Source: Toxotes chatareus
Taxonomy: Eukaryota; Chordata; Actinopteri; Toxotidae
Direction of reading: 5' to 3'
Assembly (NCBI GenBank): GCA_016801885.1
Contig: CM028895.1
Span: 13,292,001 to 13,356,000 of the forward strand
DNA: 64,000 nt
Both the position numbers and the translations under genes were made by a program. Positions 43,757 to 58,200 of this stretch are shown piece by piece. Every line of letters starts with the position of its first letter. The stretch's first letter is position 1. The notes beneath the pieces were generated by a model. That model had not been told where the DNA came from, searched no databases, and was given only the letters and a program-made list of their open reading frames with translations.

Positions 43757-44278
43757 ATGGAGAACCTCAGTGAGCTCCAGAACCCGTTGTTGGACAAAAA
43801 CAGTAAGCACATGGTGAACGGTTATGGGGGAGACTTCCCTAATAACCAGTACCAGGAAAACATTATTAATTATTTTGCTGGGGGAGGAGGCGGTGGTGGA
43901 GGTGAGGGCGGAGGAGGAGGTGGAGGAAAGGTAAATAACAGCAACGTGGTAAGCGGAGGAGGATACAATACTAACGGGAAGGTGAAATCTCAACAACTTT
44001 TGGACGCCACCTCGCTGCATCTGGCAGTAGAGGCCTTCTACAGGCCAAACTTCATTCTATACAAGGAGGACAGCGGCAGCATCAAGGCTAAGGAATACAA
44101 AAGTGAGTGCTGTGAGACCACCTTCACGGAGAAGAAGGCGAAGGAGGCGTCCAACACAGCAGGGGCAGACACGCCTGGCACAGAGGATCCTCAGGCGAAG
44201 CTGCTGGAGGACGGCGAACACATCAAGATCCAAACGGTTTCCTATGAGGTGGAGGAGGAGGAGTACGTGGAGTACGAG
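43757..44278 (+). CDS. syndig1l: syndig1l coding exon 2: N-terminal 174 residues
   Basis: Encodes the cytosolic N-terminal part of a SynDIG-family protein (SynDIG2, also called capucin or TMEM90A). The family includes SYNDIG1, an AMPA-receptor-associated synapse protein; SYNDIG1L is reported as brain-enriched and Golgi-associated. Diagnostic blocks: start MENLSELQNPLL (residues 1-12), which matches SYNDIG1L rather than SYNDIG1; QQLLD then LAVEAFYRPNFILY (79-102); CCETTFTE (118-125); and IKIQTVSYEVEEEE (156-169). Residues 42-57 are glycine-rich (eight Gly, Glu, seven Gly), coded by GGN repeats. The start ATG has G at -3 and G at +4; the upstream in-frame TTG is not needed. The exon ends in phase 0 at GAG|GTAAGG. 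Reading on into the intron would add 25 codons before a TAG at 44351, giving a protein without the membrane domain. SYNDIG1 is the only close alternative and is less likely. Confidence 0.95.
43880..43927 (+). repeat. GGN trinucleotide repeat coding for a polyglycine tract
   Basis: Sixteen codons, all Gly except one GAG (Glu) at residue 50. The codons are mixed GGA, GGC, GGG and GGT, so it is not a pure microsatellite, but GGAGGAGGA runs make length change plausible. A second, shorter Gly cluster lies at residues 67-69. Confidence 0.9.
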
Positions 44279-45819
44279 GTAAGGGAGAAAATACATGAAT
44301 GGGATGAAGGGAGAAACCAAGGAAACTTGGATTTGACCAGAATGGATTTCTAGAAGGAAAGTTTTTCTTATATGCGGTGTCAAATTTGATCTTTTTAATG
44401 TCAAAAAATCTTAAAAATCTAAATTATGCAGTTTGCAACTCAGAGTTTCTGCTTATGGCAGTATTCAAGACAGATTAGAGACCATCAAGGATGCAAAAAC
44501 TCTCCAAAGAGACCCACACAGATGAATTTAATTTAGTTTAGTGAGAGATTTTTAGGCAGGTGATGTACGTGTCTTCAGGGGTCAGGGAGAAACTTGCATG
44601 ATTTGGGTGTTTTTCAATGAAGGGCCCATCTGATTCTGCTAATCTATCTAACCTAAGCTTGGATATGTGTGGTGTGTTTGTGCTAAAAGAAAGAAAGAGC
44701 GAGCATGCTTGTATTCCTGTGGTGTTTGTACATTTGTATCATCACACCAAAGGATTGGGCTCGATGCCTGGATCAGACTGACATTTTACCAACCACAAAT
44801 CCCATTTGATCCGCTGACCTTGGCCTCAATTCCCAACTCTAGTAAAATTCATCATTAGATAATAATAAATCACCCATGCCTCACACAGGGATATTAGGTG
44901 CTACAGTACTACAGCATTAGCCACAGTATTTTCACTCTCAACTGGCACGGCCAGTGGCACAAAGCACTCCAAAGGATTTAAGGGATTGGACAGGCGGAAT
45001 AGGGTGTAGAGTTTGACCAGTGTCCTGCAGAACCAAGGGGACTGAGCACACACCTGCTGGTCCACTAGAATTAACCTGGATTGGTGTGATAAACATGTAG
45101 CTGCTGAAAAGCAACGTGACATGGGTACATATACAGAGGGGGCTCACTCTGCAGAAATGTGCAGTTCACATTACAAATAAAGAAATCTTTGGGTGTGGGA
45201 CTAAATTAAAACTAAATTAATATTAAATGTCGACATGCAGATACCAAAGCCAAAAAATAAAACAACCTACCAGTGTGATATTGTACTTTTTCAAATGTAA
45301 ACTTAGTGGATGCACACAAAAAGAGAACGGATGAGTTAGACACGATGTTATGCTCCAACTGGAGGCTCCTCTTAGCTGTTCAAAGGTTAAGTGAGCACAT
45401 TACCATATTGTTCATATTTTTCCACACACTTCCGTTTCACAAATGAACTAGCACATAAAAAAAGGCATCATCAGGCCCCACAGCCAGCTTCCAGATGCAA
45501 AGAGGAAAATACACAGTGGGACTCATTATGTAGCCTCCCAGCAGTAGACCATTGACACCACAAAGTGCGAGGTGTCTCTACCACCCTGCCCACAGTCTGA
45601 CACAATGCAAAGACCTAAGACAAGAAAGTCCTTCCCCTGACATACACATGCTTCTTGGTGTTCTACCAAGAGGCACAAGATGTGTGATATTATGTAACCC
45701 GAGATGGAAATGCTTGCTACAGTTAATCTCCTAACTAATTTAGTAATCATCATTTATTCACTCGTCTTGCTTTTTTTTTCTCCCATGGGGTTTGACCTAA
45801 AACTGAGGGCAAATGAGCT

Positions 45820-46050
45820 TAAAGGTACCCTGTGGATTTTTCTTGCAAACAATGTTTACATTCATTGTTACTCACTAAAACACTTCCTGTAGGTCTAAGA
45901 GTTGAATGCATTTCTTTCCATATAAAACAGACAGAAATTTCTTTACGCGCCACTGCCACCAACTGCTGACCAGAAAAATAGTCTGATATTATGACAGCTG
46001 GTATTTATTGTAACAATGCTTCACACTCAGCGTTCACAGAGGCTAACGTT
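45820..46050 (+). repeat. Possible diverged teleost repeat fragment
   Basis: The opening AAAGGTACCCTGTGGATTTT (45821-45840), followed by AACACTTCCTGTAGGT (45879-45894) and a CGCGCCACTGCC-like segment, resembles the start of a dispersed fish element I have seen in many loci. No second copy or matching right end is visible in this window, so this rests on recall alone. Confidence 0.3.
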
Positions 46051-46244
46051 ATCTTATTGAGACTAATGCATCAATAGCTTATAATGTGAGCTGGGTGGTC
46101 ATACCGTTAGTAGATTACTCTCATTACAGTTCAGACTGTCAAACTATAATGTTGGCGATAATGTTAGTATTTTCACACAACTGGTCTTTCACAGTGTCAG
46201 TCAATTTAAACTGCTGCTTGCACACTAATTATATGGAGGGCTGC

Positions 46245-46262
46245 GTGTGTGTGTGTGTGTGT
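46245..46262. repeat. (GT)9 microsatellite
   Basis: A short perfect GT run in syndig1l intron 2. Confidence 0.85.
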
Positions 46263-49200
46263 GCCGTGGTGCTGAATTTGGTATCTCAAATTGTGGAATT
46301 TCAATGGTATCTGTACCAAATACGTACTTCTACCGAATTCTGGCACTGTGACATCCCTCGTTTATGTTCTCCCTATAAAAACTTAACAGAGAGACTTAAA
46401 GTGTCACTGATATCTCTATAAAATTATACAGGAAGATTAAAACTTAGCAGCTTTTTCAAAGTATTAAAGATGACATGGACTTTACTGTATGAGAAGTTAT
46501 TTTTGCTCAGATTTTGATTTTAATTTAATTTAATTTAATCAACCAAAATGTAGATGTGCATTTGTGTGTGTGGATGTTTGTTTAATTAATAATGTGTTTT
46601 TTCCAACTGTTATCACATGCTGTGCATTCACCAAATTAGCTCATGCACAGTGCTTTATAAATGTGTGTAGAATACTGCATCTATCTCCTGAAAATGTAAA
46701 AACACTGTACTAGTACAACTGAACTTAAATATAATCCAATCTCTTATTCTCTTTATGAGGGAGGCACAAAGAAGATGAAATTTTTAGGCAGTGGAAGCTT
46801 CCTCTGAGGAGGGAGTGTGACAAAGGGATGGAACATGATACCCCTATATCCAGGCAATTTTTCTGGTATAATCTAAACTGCTCAGTTCTCCATAGTTACA
46901 CAGCGGCCTGTTATGTCTGCTCTGCTGTGTGTGAGAATTTTAGGAAGAGCTGTCTTTGAGGAAAATGGTGGCTTTTGCACCACAGTGATGTCTCATGTTT
47001 TCTCTTTGATTATGGGCACAGTGTGACAGTTATGGGGCTTTGTGCAACATCATGAGGAACTGTCAGCTCTAGAGCGATGATGCAAAGAAGGCAAAATTTG
47101 TTATCATGGGCATGATGGTGATATTTCACAGAATATACAATAAAAGAACATAGTATGCTGTACATTATCACTGCATATGCACCTCTTAAAGTTTTTTTTT
47201 TGAATAGACAAACTATTAAGCCCTGGTCTAACCAGCAAATGTTGCCACAAAATCAATTCAGAGAATCACTTGGTTAGTGGGTAGTGTTGTGTGGGTGTTG
47301 AGTTCATCTCTGGTGAACTCTGACCTGTGACTTTGCACCGCTGACCAATGACAGTGTTGACTTTTGAGGGAATTTAGAGCTCAAGAGTTCACAATGGAGG
47401 AAGCCAGCATAGCTCATTAGCGGTGGTGAGCTGCTGAGGTATGGAGTTCCCTACAAAAACGACATGGTTTACGGATAGTTATGAGACAGGAGTCGATGGT
47501 AAAAATATGTCTTTTGAGTAAAATGCGTGAACTTTTTGTCCTGTTAGCGACCTGACAGCTTTGCCACGATTTGGCGTGACCAGGACTATTGTCTGCCAGG
47601 GATTGAACTGCTCCTCTTTTTTCACACTCTACATCTGAGTTGCGTTTTTAAAAGTCTTAATCCCTCTCTATCATGTCAGTTTCTCTTTATATGCAGCTTC
47701 TCCTTGGGGAGTTATAAAGGATGAGTTAATAAAGGAATCGGTTACAGTGTAATGGCTTTTAGTTTGTGCCCCTAAAAATGATGTTTTTCAACAATCATGT
47801 TGCTTAATTGAATCTGCTGTCTAATCTATAAACATCACAATACCGCAATGCAGAATGGTACAGCCTTTGCAAATCAATATGACACGTATTATCTGAAAAG
47901 TTTTCATCAGCACTTTGTAACTAGATAAGAGAAAACTAGTGACAATGCCAGAAAGCTTTCTGAGAGATTAGCAACCAATTCTTAAACCTAAGCACATCCA
48001 CAGCAGGATGATAGAGCAGCAAATATGTCAATACAATATAATATTACCCATCAAAGAACATGATCCATACCTGCTATATAAGGATGGTTGCAGCGATTAA
48101 AAAAGGCCAGAGATATTATTGTTGGCTTAGCTATGAATTGGAGGAAGACTTGGCATAAAGCAGTTACAGAGGCAACAACGTGTGTGCGCTCGCCAGGTGT
48201 TGCACACAATATGGGAAACTGTGTAAAATAATGAGCTCACCAATTCATAAAAGGTCATTAACTCCAGGCGATACGAGATGTGCTCGTTTTGCGTTCCCTT
48301 TTATTCGCAGATGTTGAAAGGTTAGTGTTTTCAGAACTTGCCACAGAAAGATTAAAAGGAGAAACTACTGCAGTGGAATAAAGCGTTCTGCATTTCATTT
48401 TTTAAAGGAGTTATTAAACAAAGCACATAGTATCCAATTATCAAAGAGCAAGGGTAAATTACAGACGGCCTCTGTCAGTAATCAGTGAAGCTGAAGAGAA
48501 ATTTCGTCAAGGAAATTTAAATCAAATTTTCCTTTGTTTTAATTTCCCTTGTTGTCAAACTTTAAATGCAAACTCTTGCTTTTAATGATATATATATATT
48601 TATTTTTTTCAATGTCAAGTTTGATTTAACCTTACATTGTCATTCTCAAACATTTCTAGAGCTCAGTAATAGATGCAGAGAACAAACCTCTTTATTCAAA
48701 ACACCATAACAGCCAATTATCAGTTCTTGTTAAGATTCACTCTGATTGTTTCTAAAAAATGTATTCTCTTTGTCAAGTGCCTTTTTCATGCCTTACATCT
48801 GTACATAATTCCCTTTATTTTTGTTGGCTTTATTGCTTTTGAGGAGAGCCTGTTTGTGTATCTTCAAACACCACTTTTAGTCTTTCTCTCTCTCCTTTTT
48901 CATTTACATTTTCATTGTTTTTTTATTCTTTTTGAGCAGAACATTAGAAAAGCACCAGTGCAGTTAACAGTGCAGTTAGTAAGCAGATGATGCATTAAAT
49001 AGAAGGCATAAAATAAAAAGATCTATTCCTGCTGAAGTGCCGTTAGGCATGGCACTGAATCCCTCCAAGCTGCTAGTTCACAGTTCTGCGCTTTGACCTC
49101 CGTGTTGAAGATTAAAGTGAAGAGAGTTTTGCCTTCAGAGGCCGACAAGCCCAACTCAGAGTCTTTCATGGCCTCTGTGCCAGTTAACCGAGGAAATCTC

Positions 49201-52200
49201 ATCTGTCTCCTCTTATCAGCTCCAGCCTTAACAAGTGTACAGTATGCACTGGAGGTCTGCCAAAGGGACCCCCCCCCCATCTCTCCCTCCTGGTCTCACT
49301 GCACGCTGGCAGGTGAGCCCGTGTTCAGTCAGCTACATTTGAAAAAGCTTCTCTGTTTTGACCTTCCATCCACAGCCACTGTTATGTCAAGTAAATCTTC
49401 TGTATACTATCTATGGACACACCTGACAAAGTTGGAAGAATGAAGTGGCAACACAAGGCAAGCCAAGGCCTGTTATTAGTTTAAATTGCTCACCTCTGCA
49501 AATTACTTGTGATAGCCTCAGATTGTGGAGCTAACTGGGGTTAATGAACCAGCAGGAAGTGATTTACCTTCATCTTAACCAGATCCCATTGCTGCCTGTA
49601 GTCCTCAGTAGTATCGGGTTTGCAGACAGCGAGTGAAGATATTTTTGTTGGTAGCTCCTCATTCAGCTTTCAGTTCTGTTCCCAGAGATCTGTTCAAAAT
49701 GACATGTTTGGTGATCAGGAGATGCACTTTAAGCAGTTACTCTGTCAGATGAACAACAACAGAAGACGAGCAAATCATGAAAATTGTGTTCTCTACACAT
49801 GCTGTGTAGTACTATACGTCTACAGGGCCATATATACTTCCTCTTCAAATGACTCTGCTACTGACAATGTAATCTACTATACAGAGAAGTAACAGGAAAT
49901 ATGTTTAACAGTTATGGCAGAATAATGCCAGACATAAATAATGAAAAAAAAAAAAAAAGGCTTAATATGACACAATACTGACTTGACTCTTGATAACCTT
50001 TTATCTGGCAGGGATTCAGTCCATTAAAATTTTCATGTATTTTCACCTGCATAAAAAATAGCACTTGAGTTAGGCAGAAGACCCACCATTTCTATTTGTC
50101 TGCCATCTGTTACATTTCCAATGCATGAAATTAGCATTTATCTGTACATTTCATATTCACGTAATAATCTGAACATGTGGCTGGCCTTCTCATTTCATTA
50201 GCAGCATTTCAATCAAAATGGCCTCTTCTCAGCTTTTCTGATTGCACCATTGTTTTGTTTTTTTGTTTGTTTGTTTTTTAGCATAGGCACTGGACTGCTG
50301 AAATCACAGGCGTGGGTGTAAAATAATTGAGAGATGAGTTTTAAAATAAACATATTTCTCACTGCCCTCTGCCTCACCTCTGCAGCATTTTAGATCAGGC
50401 CAGGTTTGACTGGAGGAGCTGGCCATTCTTACTAAATCTGAGGGGACGCGAGCGCTTATGCCTTCATTAAATCTAAAATGTAGTCGTGCTTTGGTTCAGT
50501 GCACACATATTGTTCCTTTTGTGAAAGGTCCTGCACCCAGTATGAGCCTGTGTCATATATTCTAGTGAAATTGTTCAGAGATATCCCATTTCTCATTTAG
50601 CAGTAAATGACAAACCAATCTCTTGGATCATTTCAATTCAGCAGTAAGCGGGTCTGTCCAATGGATTTTAAAACTTGCTCTCCTCCCATAACTGGGGATA
50701 TTTATTCAATGGTTTGGTGAGTCATTCTGAGCTAGAGAAATCATTGCTCTGTGATGCTGGAAAAATAAATTGTGACATGTCAAAAGATATAACGCTATTG
50801 CTGAATAAATGCTGTAACATGTACCAGGAGGACATAAGTCTTTTACCCTGGTTACTAGATCCCATGAATCACTGGTATCATGTGAGTTCATCAAACTAAC
50901 ATATTTAATCAATATAAACAAAGATGTAGCCTTGCTTAAAAGATTTGGAAAAGTTTTAATTGATTCTGTCAGCACTTGAAAAAACTGAATTAAAATGGAA
51001 CCACACTGATGTTAAATAATAATACATTTGATTTTGCTTACTATGACTGGAATCCCCACATTTCACTTGTACTTTTTGGTACTTTGTCCCATACTGCTGT
51101 CACTGTCAGCTGTATTAGGGACCATCCAGTCAGGCATCCCAAACATTTTTCCTCTTTCTTCTGTCGTCTAAGAACTTCTTCAATGTTCACTCACATTTGA
51201 AATGTTTCCATGAACAGCCCTGGTGAGAATTTCTGCCAAAATGACACATACTCTAAATTTTCATTTCCGTTTAGTTCAGCATGAGGGACAATTTCTTTTT
51301 AATTATTTTTTTGAAGCAGCTCAAAATCCAAAATGTTTAAAATGTGACTGCCCTTTCACATGGTCTGCAAATGTGACAAGCCAAACCTCACAGCTCAACT
51401 AGTACTACTGAGGTAATAAATCTAAAGTACCTCAAAATATCCTCCTTAAAATTACAGCATGGTTTTGGCAAATTGTCACTCCGTGTGAGAACATGAAAGA
51501 CACTTGAAGTTGTAAAGACTCCTGATATGAATATAAAGAATCACAAATAGTCTTTCAAAGGTAGATGAGGTTCCTGTGCAAGTTGAATTTACACTTCAGA
51601 AGACGCTGAAATTCTTCTCAGTTCTAATGCTACTCATGTAGTTCTCTTAGAAGACAATCATATCGGTTCAATCACACACGAATTACAGTGACACCAAATG
51701 TCCTACAGTGCCTACTGAGTATCACATCGTCATAATAGCATAACTGTAATGTGTTACATTTTGTAGCTACCATTTGCAGGTGTTGCTAGGCGGCTGCCAC
51801 AGGGGAGTCTCTAGTTCCCACTCAGTTACTCAGACAGTTGTGTTATCAAAATTAATTAGCTTGAAAATAGTGAAATAAACCATTCTAATGTGAGATTTTC
51901 CCAAACTGAAATCAAGTGATTATATCTACCTGTGCAGGTGTTAATCTGCCTGGGCGGGCCACCCAACTAGAACCTATGTATGGGAATCACTGGCTGTCCA
52001 ATGCAAAATGAAGGCATGCCAGCTGGCATTCTGATATCCTTCACTTGCTGGGTTGGAGTGGAAGACAAATGGCCAATCAGTCGGATTCAGTGCTTTTCAA
52101 TAATCATTTGACGTGCACTCCTTCACTTCCCCTTGGCACGTGGTAACACATAGCACCATACGTCACACTAATGGCCACTTGGAGAGTAAAGGCAGCAGGG

Positions 52201-55200
52201 TCCAAGGGAAGCAGAAAATGAATCAGACTTGCCCTTGACGAGGTATTATAATTGAGAATAATGAAAGATGATTAAAGAGAGGTTATTTTCATTAAAAAAA
52301 AGGCCTTAAACTTTAATCATTGATTGCTTAAGCATTGTTTACTTAACTAAACTTAACTAAAAGCTGAAACTAAAGGTCTGAATTTGTAAAATTCATTCTG
52401 AGGTACATCTTTGGGAAAATATACCATATTGAGCACCAGAACGGTGCAGGGGAAAAAGGACCCACCCACCACTGCAGACACCTTGCTTTAAACATCAGCA
52501 GTAGTTCGGTCAACCGCAGTCAGCAATGTTTCCAGGTTGGAAACTGGTGAGTGATTTGTGTCACAGTTCCTGAAAGCTACAGTCTCCTTCTGTCTACACC
52601 ATCACCTCACAGAGCAAGAGTTTGAGTTAGCAGCAACAGACTCGGTCACCTCTAACTGGGTGAAAAATTTTCTCTCATAAAATCTCCCATCAATCTTTTT
52701 AAAAATATTATTTAATAATTAAACCATTCTTTAGACCGTAGGTGTATTTTGTAACACATTTATAATCTTCAAAATGTGTAGAGGCAGAAAAAGATGGCAC
52801 TGCAATAGACTTGTTTAAAGTCCTGTAAACAGCTTTTCTGTTCCAACATGTACAAGCCTTTTCTGTACAAGCAAGTGTGGTTGTCTCAGTTTATCACTGG
52901 CCACACTTTGCCAGCCATTTTATCACTTCTTGGTGATAAGTGAAATCTTTTCCAGAGGAGTGAAGAGGAACACCCGAATGCACCATTAGCTTTGGTCGCT
53001 ACATCTCATTTAGGGACACACAGTATAGGTTCAGTCTGGCCTTCAGGTCCTTTGAACAATGCACCTTCCTGGGCTGCATCCTTACAACCTCTGATGTGGG
53101 TCATACGGTATATGCTGCAATACATATTGCAATGCTATTTTTATGGAACGGTAAATGGGGAAACACAATATGACCACGGTAACTCCAAAAAAAATAAAAC
53201 TGCAGGATTTAGAATTGCTGTATTTACTCTGTATTTTGAGACATTCATGATGGATGTTTTAACCTAGAAATTATGAAAATCTAGTCATATATTTAATGAA
53301 ATGATATTTTAATGAAATGAAATGTGAGACAGGTGGTTGTAACAGTCAATTAGAAAATAAAAACTAAAAAAATTCTCCTCATCCTTGCTTTTGAATAAAG
53401 TTCCTCAAAGCAGAATAAAGTAGCACAGAATTGTCTCTCTGCCAAAATTCACTGGTGCTTCTTTAATCCTTGCCTGAATGTCAGCTCAGAGTATTAAAAA
53501 GTGAATAATGAGAAAGATGCTTCTGTAATGCAATGACTTTTGAGTAATAGCAACCCTTTGGGGATGATTACATGTTACAATGTGAGCCGTTTTTTATGGA
53601 CAGACAAATAATGATTGTCCATCAGTCTGTTGGATTTTGATTGGTTTTTTTTGTTTTTGTTTTTTTTTTTCAAAAACAACCCAAGACAAGATAAGGCTCT
53701 TTTTGCGATGTGTAATCACAAGAAGAGCCTTGAGGATGTTTGGCCTTATATCCACTCTGTCCCTCTCTGTTAGTCTGGCAGGTCCAGTCAGACACCTTCT
53801 CATTGGCTGTGAATATGTAATACAGCCTTGTCATATCCCATATTAAACAGCCATAGGCAGAGGCTAATCAAATACCCACTAAATTAGAGATGCAACCCCA
53901 CTTCACTCTGATGCAGCTGCAATCTCAGTCTGAGCAGCACGTATCTCAACATGTAGGAAGGTGTTGGTTTTACTTATACTGTGGCTGAAATCTTTGGATC
54001 TCTGGATTTGATTTTTGTTGTGTGGAAGGAGGATTGCAGGAGTTTGTGCATTCCTGGTTACATGCCAGAGATTTTGCAGTTCATGGTTGGCCCAATTATA
54101 CCCTTAGGGCGCAAGGCGCACCCAAAAAAATAGGTTCTCTAATAATATGAGATATACAAGAGGAATTCTGGCTTCGCATCTTAAGAATTTGTTATTGTCA
54201 GAATTAATCACTGATGTCTTTGATCTACAACACAGCGTTCCTTGTGCATTTCAGCCTGTTTACAGAGCATGATGTGAATACTGAGCGTGATGTGTAGTGC
54301 TTCAGTGTTGTCACCTCATTACACCATCCTAAATTGCACACCTGTCCACAAGAGGCCAAGGGGCAATGGAAAGAAAAATAACAAATATTTTGTTTATTAA
54401 TTCACCGCAGGCAGTTCATCCCCCCAAAGACTGTACTGCATGTTTGAGAGGGGACTGCATCAAGATGAGGCTCTTATAATTGTGATCACACACACTGTGA
54501 TTGAGTGTCCCTCTGAGGTTCCTACGTGTGGTGGACCTCATGGGGCTGCCGAGCTCAGACACTGTGTAAATCACAGAGTCTTATTAACCGCATGGTAAAG
54601 TTTGTATTTCTTTGTACCAGCCAGCCCCTGTGGTAGCACTCTGTCACACTCCATGATAAATTACAAACCCTTAAGATAACACCATAGTCACATCTGGGGC
54701 CACAGGCTCCTGCCCTGGCATAACTTAATATGACCATCTGGAGTGTGGATACAGACCAAGTGTACGTTGCACTGATGCTACATTAGGATGCCGAGGATGT
54801 GGCTCGCGTCTTGTGACAGACAGGGAGACGAGATAACCTGCAGATGACTCTTATGCCAAGCGAACATGCACCGTCTTTTTTGTAGAATTGTAATTAAATG
54901 AATGGGCACTGTTAAGAGCACACACATCCTAATGACTTCTGCCTGCTCCTTTTTCAAATGGCATGTTTTCTCATGGACACAGGACACTATTGCAGGTACT
55001 AATTTTAGATTTTTGTGATTTCCAATGAATACCTATTCTCTATCTGAGTTGTAATTGTGCTGAAAATGCCATTTTGTGCGGTATTGCATCGTTAATGGCA
55101 TTTGCTCATTAACTTTGCTTATGCATTCAGCCAAGTAATTGAATTCCCTTTGGTTGCAAAGTACTTTGTTTCTGCGTCCAGACCTCTCTCTATACCTTAG

Positions 55201-58200
55201 TGTAGCTGCACATTAAAGCAATTAACTTGTGTAATATCAACCGCTGGCTTTTGCTTTATAAAATTCATTCCTGTAGGTGCTTTAATTTGATTCAGTGTGG
55301 TCAGTGTTTTCAATTTGTGACATGTTTGTGATGTAGAATTTCCTTTTTCCTCTCTCATACATTCGAACAAGCTGCTACCTGGCTGAGATATGAAAGCTCT
55401 TTTTTCATCAACACGACCTTTGATTGTACTGTTTTTTATGGGCTCAGTATGTTGGATGTATTGTATAATACATGGCAATGGGAAATGATATAGTTCACAT
55501 TTCCCTATAGAGGCCTGTGGCATCTTATTTAAAACCTCAGCTCTCATACCATAAGTCTGCATTCACAAGCAGACTTATATACTACTATATAAAGGAAACC
55601 GATTGATTGATTTGGTTGTATCCTCAAGGACAATGAGGCACATTTTTAATATTCTTTTATCTAAAAAGGAAAATAGTAATGGCAGAAATCCAGAACAAAG
55701 GCAAGACACATGGATGGTACGCTGGGTTCTTTTACCAAAATGCAGCAAAAATACCTAATTAAAATTTAACAAATGTACTTCAACAGTCCAGATTTACTGT
55801 GTCTTTTTGCAGTCACAACGTATACACAATGTGCCTTTAATTCTTTATTTATTTTCCTGCCATGCATAAATCATGCACAGGGATTGTCCCCACACTGCCT
55901 AGTTGGAATCAACAGATATCACAAATAAAAAAGAAAATCAAATAAGGACGACCTGTGAGACACAGTAGGGTAGTTCAGTGCCACGATATGTAAAATTCAT
56001 GTTCAGCCAGATACGTTCTTCATATGATTTACCTGCATTGCAAGTACACATGGGCATCATGGCATGAGACATTTACTCAACATAAAATCAGGACAAAAGA
56101 ACAATTGTTCAAAGACAAATGCCCAGAGATGGGAGAATGGAGAACAGGGGGTAAAAAAAAAAAAAAAAAATTGGGCAGGGGCACATTTACTGTAGGTTGT
56201 GTAAGCAGTTTGGCAACAGATAAATTACACAAGCCCTCCTTTTGGTTATGCTGTCAAGGCAGAGTGGTGAAACCATCCATTAGCTCTTCGTTACCTGTCA
56301 GCCTGTTGCCTCATATTGACAGGATTTACGCCCTGCAAGACATATCTGAGCACAGCTAGTAGCAGCAGCATGCATAGTCATTAGGACTTTCTAGCACAGG
56401 GGAGGTGGTGAATGAATGACAATGCATGCAGGCATGCACACACACACACACATACGCTCATTAAAAGTCAGATAGAAAATTGCTAAACAAAATTCTGTTT
56501 ACTTTAAATCAAATGCAGCCTCTCAGTTAATCCAAAAGCCTGTTAGTGATGGAGCTGCTCTGTGACCGGTAAGCATGTGGTTCCTGAGAGTTTCACTTGA
56601 ATTCGTGGATGACACACATTTGAGGAAAAATATAAGTAAATGGTGTGATCACAAAAGAATTATGGGCGCAGGAGATAGTCTAGCAGAGGGCTTGGTGGCC
56701 TGTTTTCATCTGCTCTGGATCTCCTGCAGCCATGTGAAAGGTTTATGATTAATGACCTTCCTGAACATGCCAGACAGGTCTGCACGTAGCTTCCTTTACA
56801 TGCTGACCTGTCTGCAGGTCTGTACTGACTCCACCCGACCTCATTGTTCTCTTGCCTGACTGACTTCCTCTGGCTCTCTAACATCTCTGTCTCTCCTCTC
56901 TGGTAATCGAAGTCAGCCAAACAACTATCCCCTGGATGATGTGTGTTTTCATTCTCCAAACAGCCAGAAGGCTGTGCAGATATTGTCAGTGAGCTCTGAG
57001 GCACAGAGCAGAACAGGGCTGGCTCTCTCTGCAGAGATTGCGCTATAGCGCTTGCTTAAGGCCATGGCGGCAGAATGACATTATGCAGAATGTGGGCTGC
57101 ATTATGCTCATGTTATGACCTTTTTTTTTTTTTTGCCTCAGTGCTGCATTATGAAGAAAATGAAAACATATCGATCATCTTGGTAGGTGCTTTCACTCAA
57201 GGCTTTTAACAGGTTCATAAGTACAACTTGACAACACAGAGTCGCACTGTCTTTGAGAGCACAGACAAATTGGAAAGGCTTTGCTTAATCATTCACTTTT
57301 GGAGTTGAATATACTTGTTTTGTATTCCAGAGTTCTACTTATGGTGGAAATGAATCCAGTGTTTCCTCTACCATTAGTGGACAAGGGCCCCCGCACATTT
57401 CAGCCACCCACCCACTAATCCCTATCATCAATCAGGCAACATGGCTATCAGGGGTGTGTGTTATTAAAATTAATTGAAAACTGTTTTACTCTTCAAAACA
57501 ACTGCAGTCCCAACACTCTTACCAAGCCACAGTAATTTACCTTTTAATACAAAGCAAACACCACGGAGAGGCACTCTCTTATTGAAATAAAACACTCATT
57601 CACAACAAAATTGCAGGATTTTAAAAGAGTAGTCAATAGTGCCCTTATTTATTCAAATTATTCATTCACAAAAACGCTATTTTTTACTTAGCTGACCACT
57701 TAATATACATTTTTCCAGTAATGTTTTTCCTAAAATATAAAAAATTTAGCAAGCTCAAGACACCCTGACGGCTTGAAGGTTGCAGCGCTGTCCATCATCC
57801 TCAGCATCCCTGGGTCCTTCCTGATCTCTCTCCTTCATTTCCTGTTATCTTTCTATGGTTAACTGTGTAATACAGATGTCAGATTGTCCCAAAAGTAATA
57901 AAAAAGTTCTTAAAGAAAAACAATTCTATGCCCTGTAATGTTGGAAGGAGTAAAGGGAGTTATGAGCCTGATGCGTCAGGCAGAAAGTTCACTACCACTA
58001 GCCGCAGAAAAATCATCAACTCTATGCAACCCCAGTCTGGCCTTGTGGTCTGTACACACTACACATCAGGCTGGACCGCAGCTGAGCTGGAAAACTCGAA
58101 AATAAAAAACAGTATAAAGAATGGCCCTATATCTGCCTAGGTAAGATATCAAAATATGGCCTAGGTTAAACACTGTAATCTGAGTCTATGCGAAATAAAA

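Noticed and set aside
44057..44404. Minus-strand open frame antisense to syndig1l exon 2
   Set aside because: A shadow of the GC-richer coding exon on the opposite strand.
47205..47620. Possible DNA transposon relic starting AAGCCCTGGTCTAACC
   Set aside because: Resemblance was from vague recall only; no paired end or second copy is visible.
48673..48990. A hydrophobic 105-codon frame in syndig1l intron 2
   Set aside because: T-rich DNA gives Phe/Leu-rich frames by chance; there is no family match or splice support.
57350..57420. CAGTGTTTCCTCTACC as a possible hAT terminal repeat
   Set aside because: No matching GGAAACACTG-type right end was found within the following kilobase or so.
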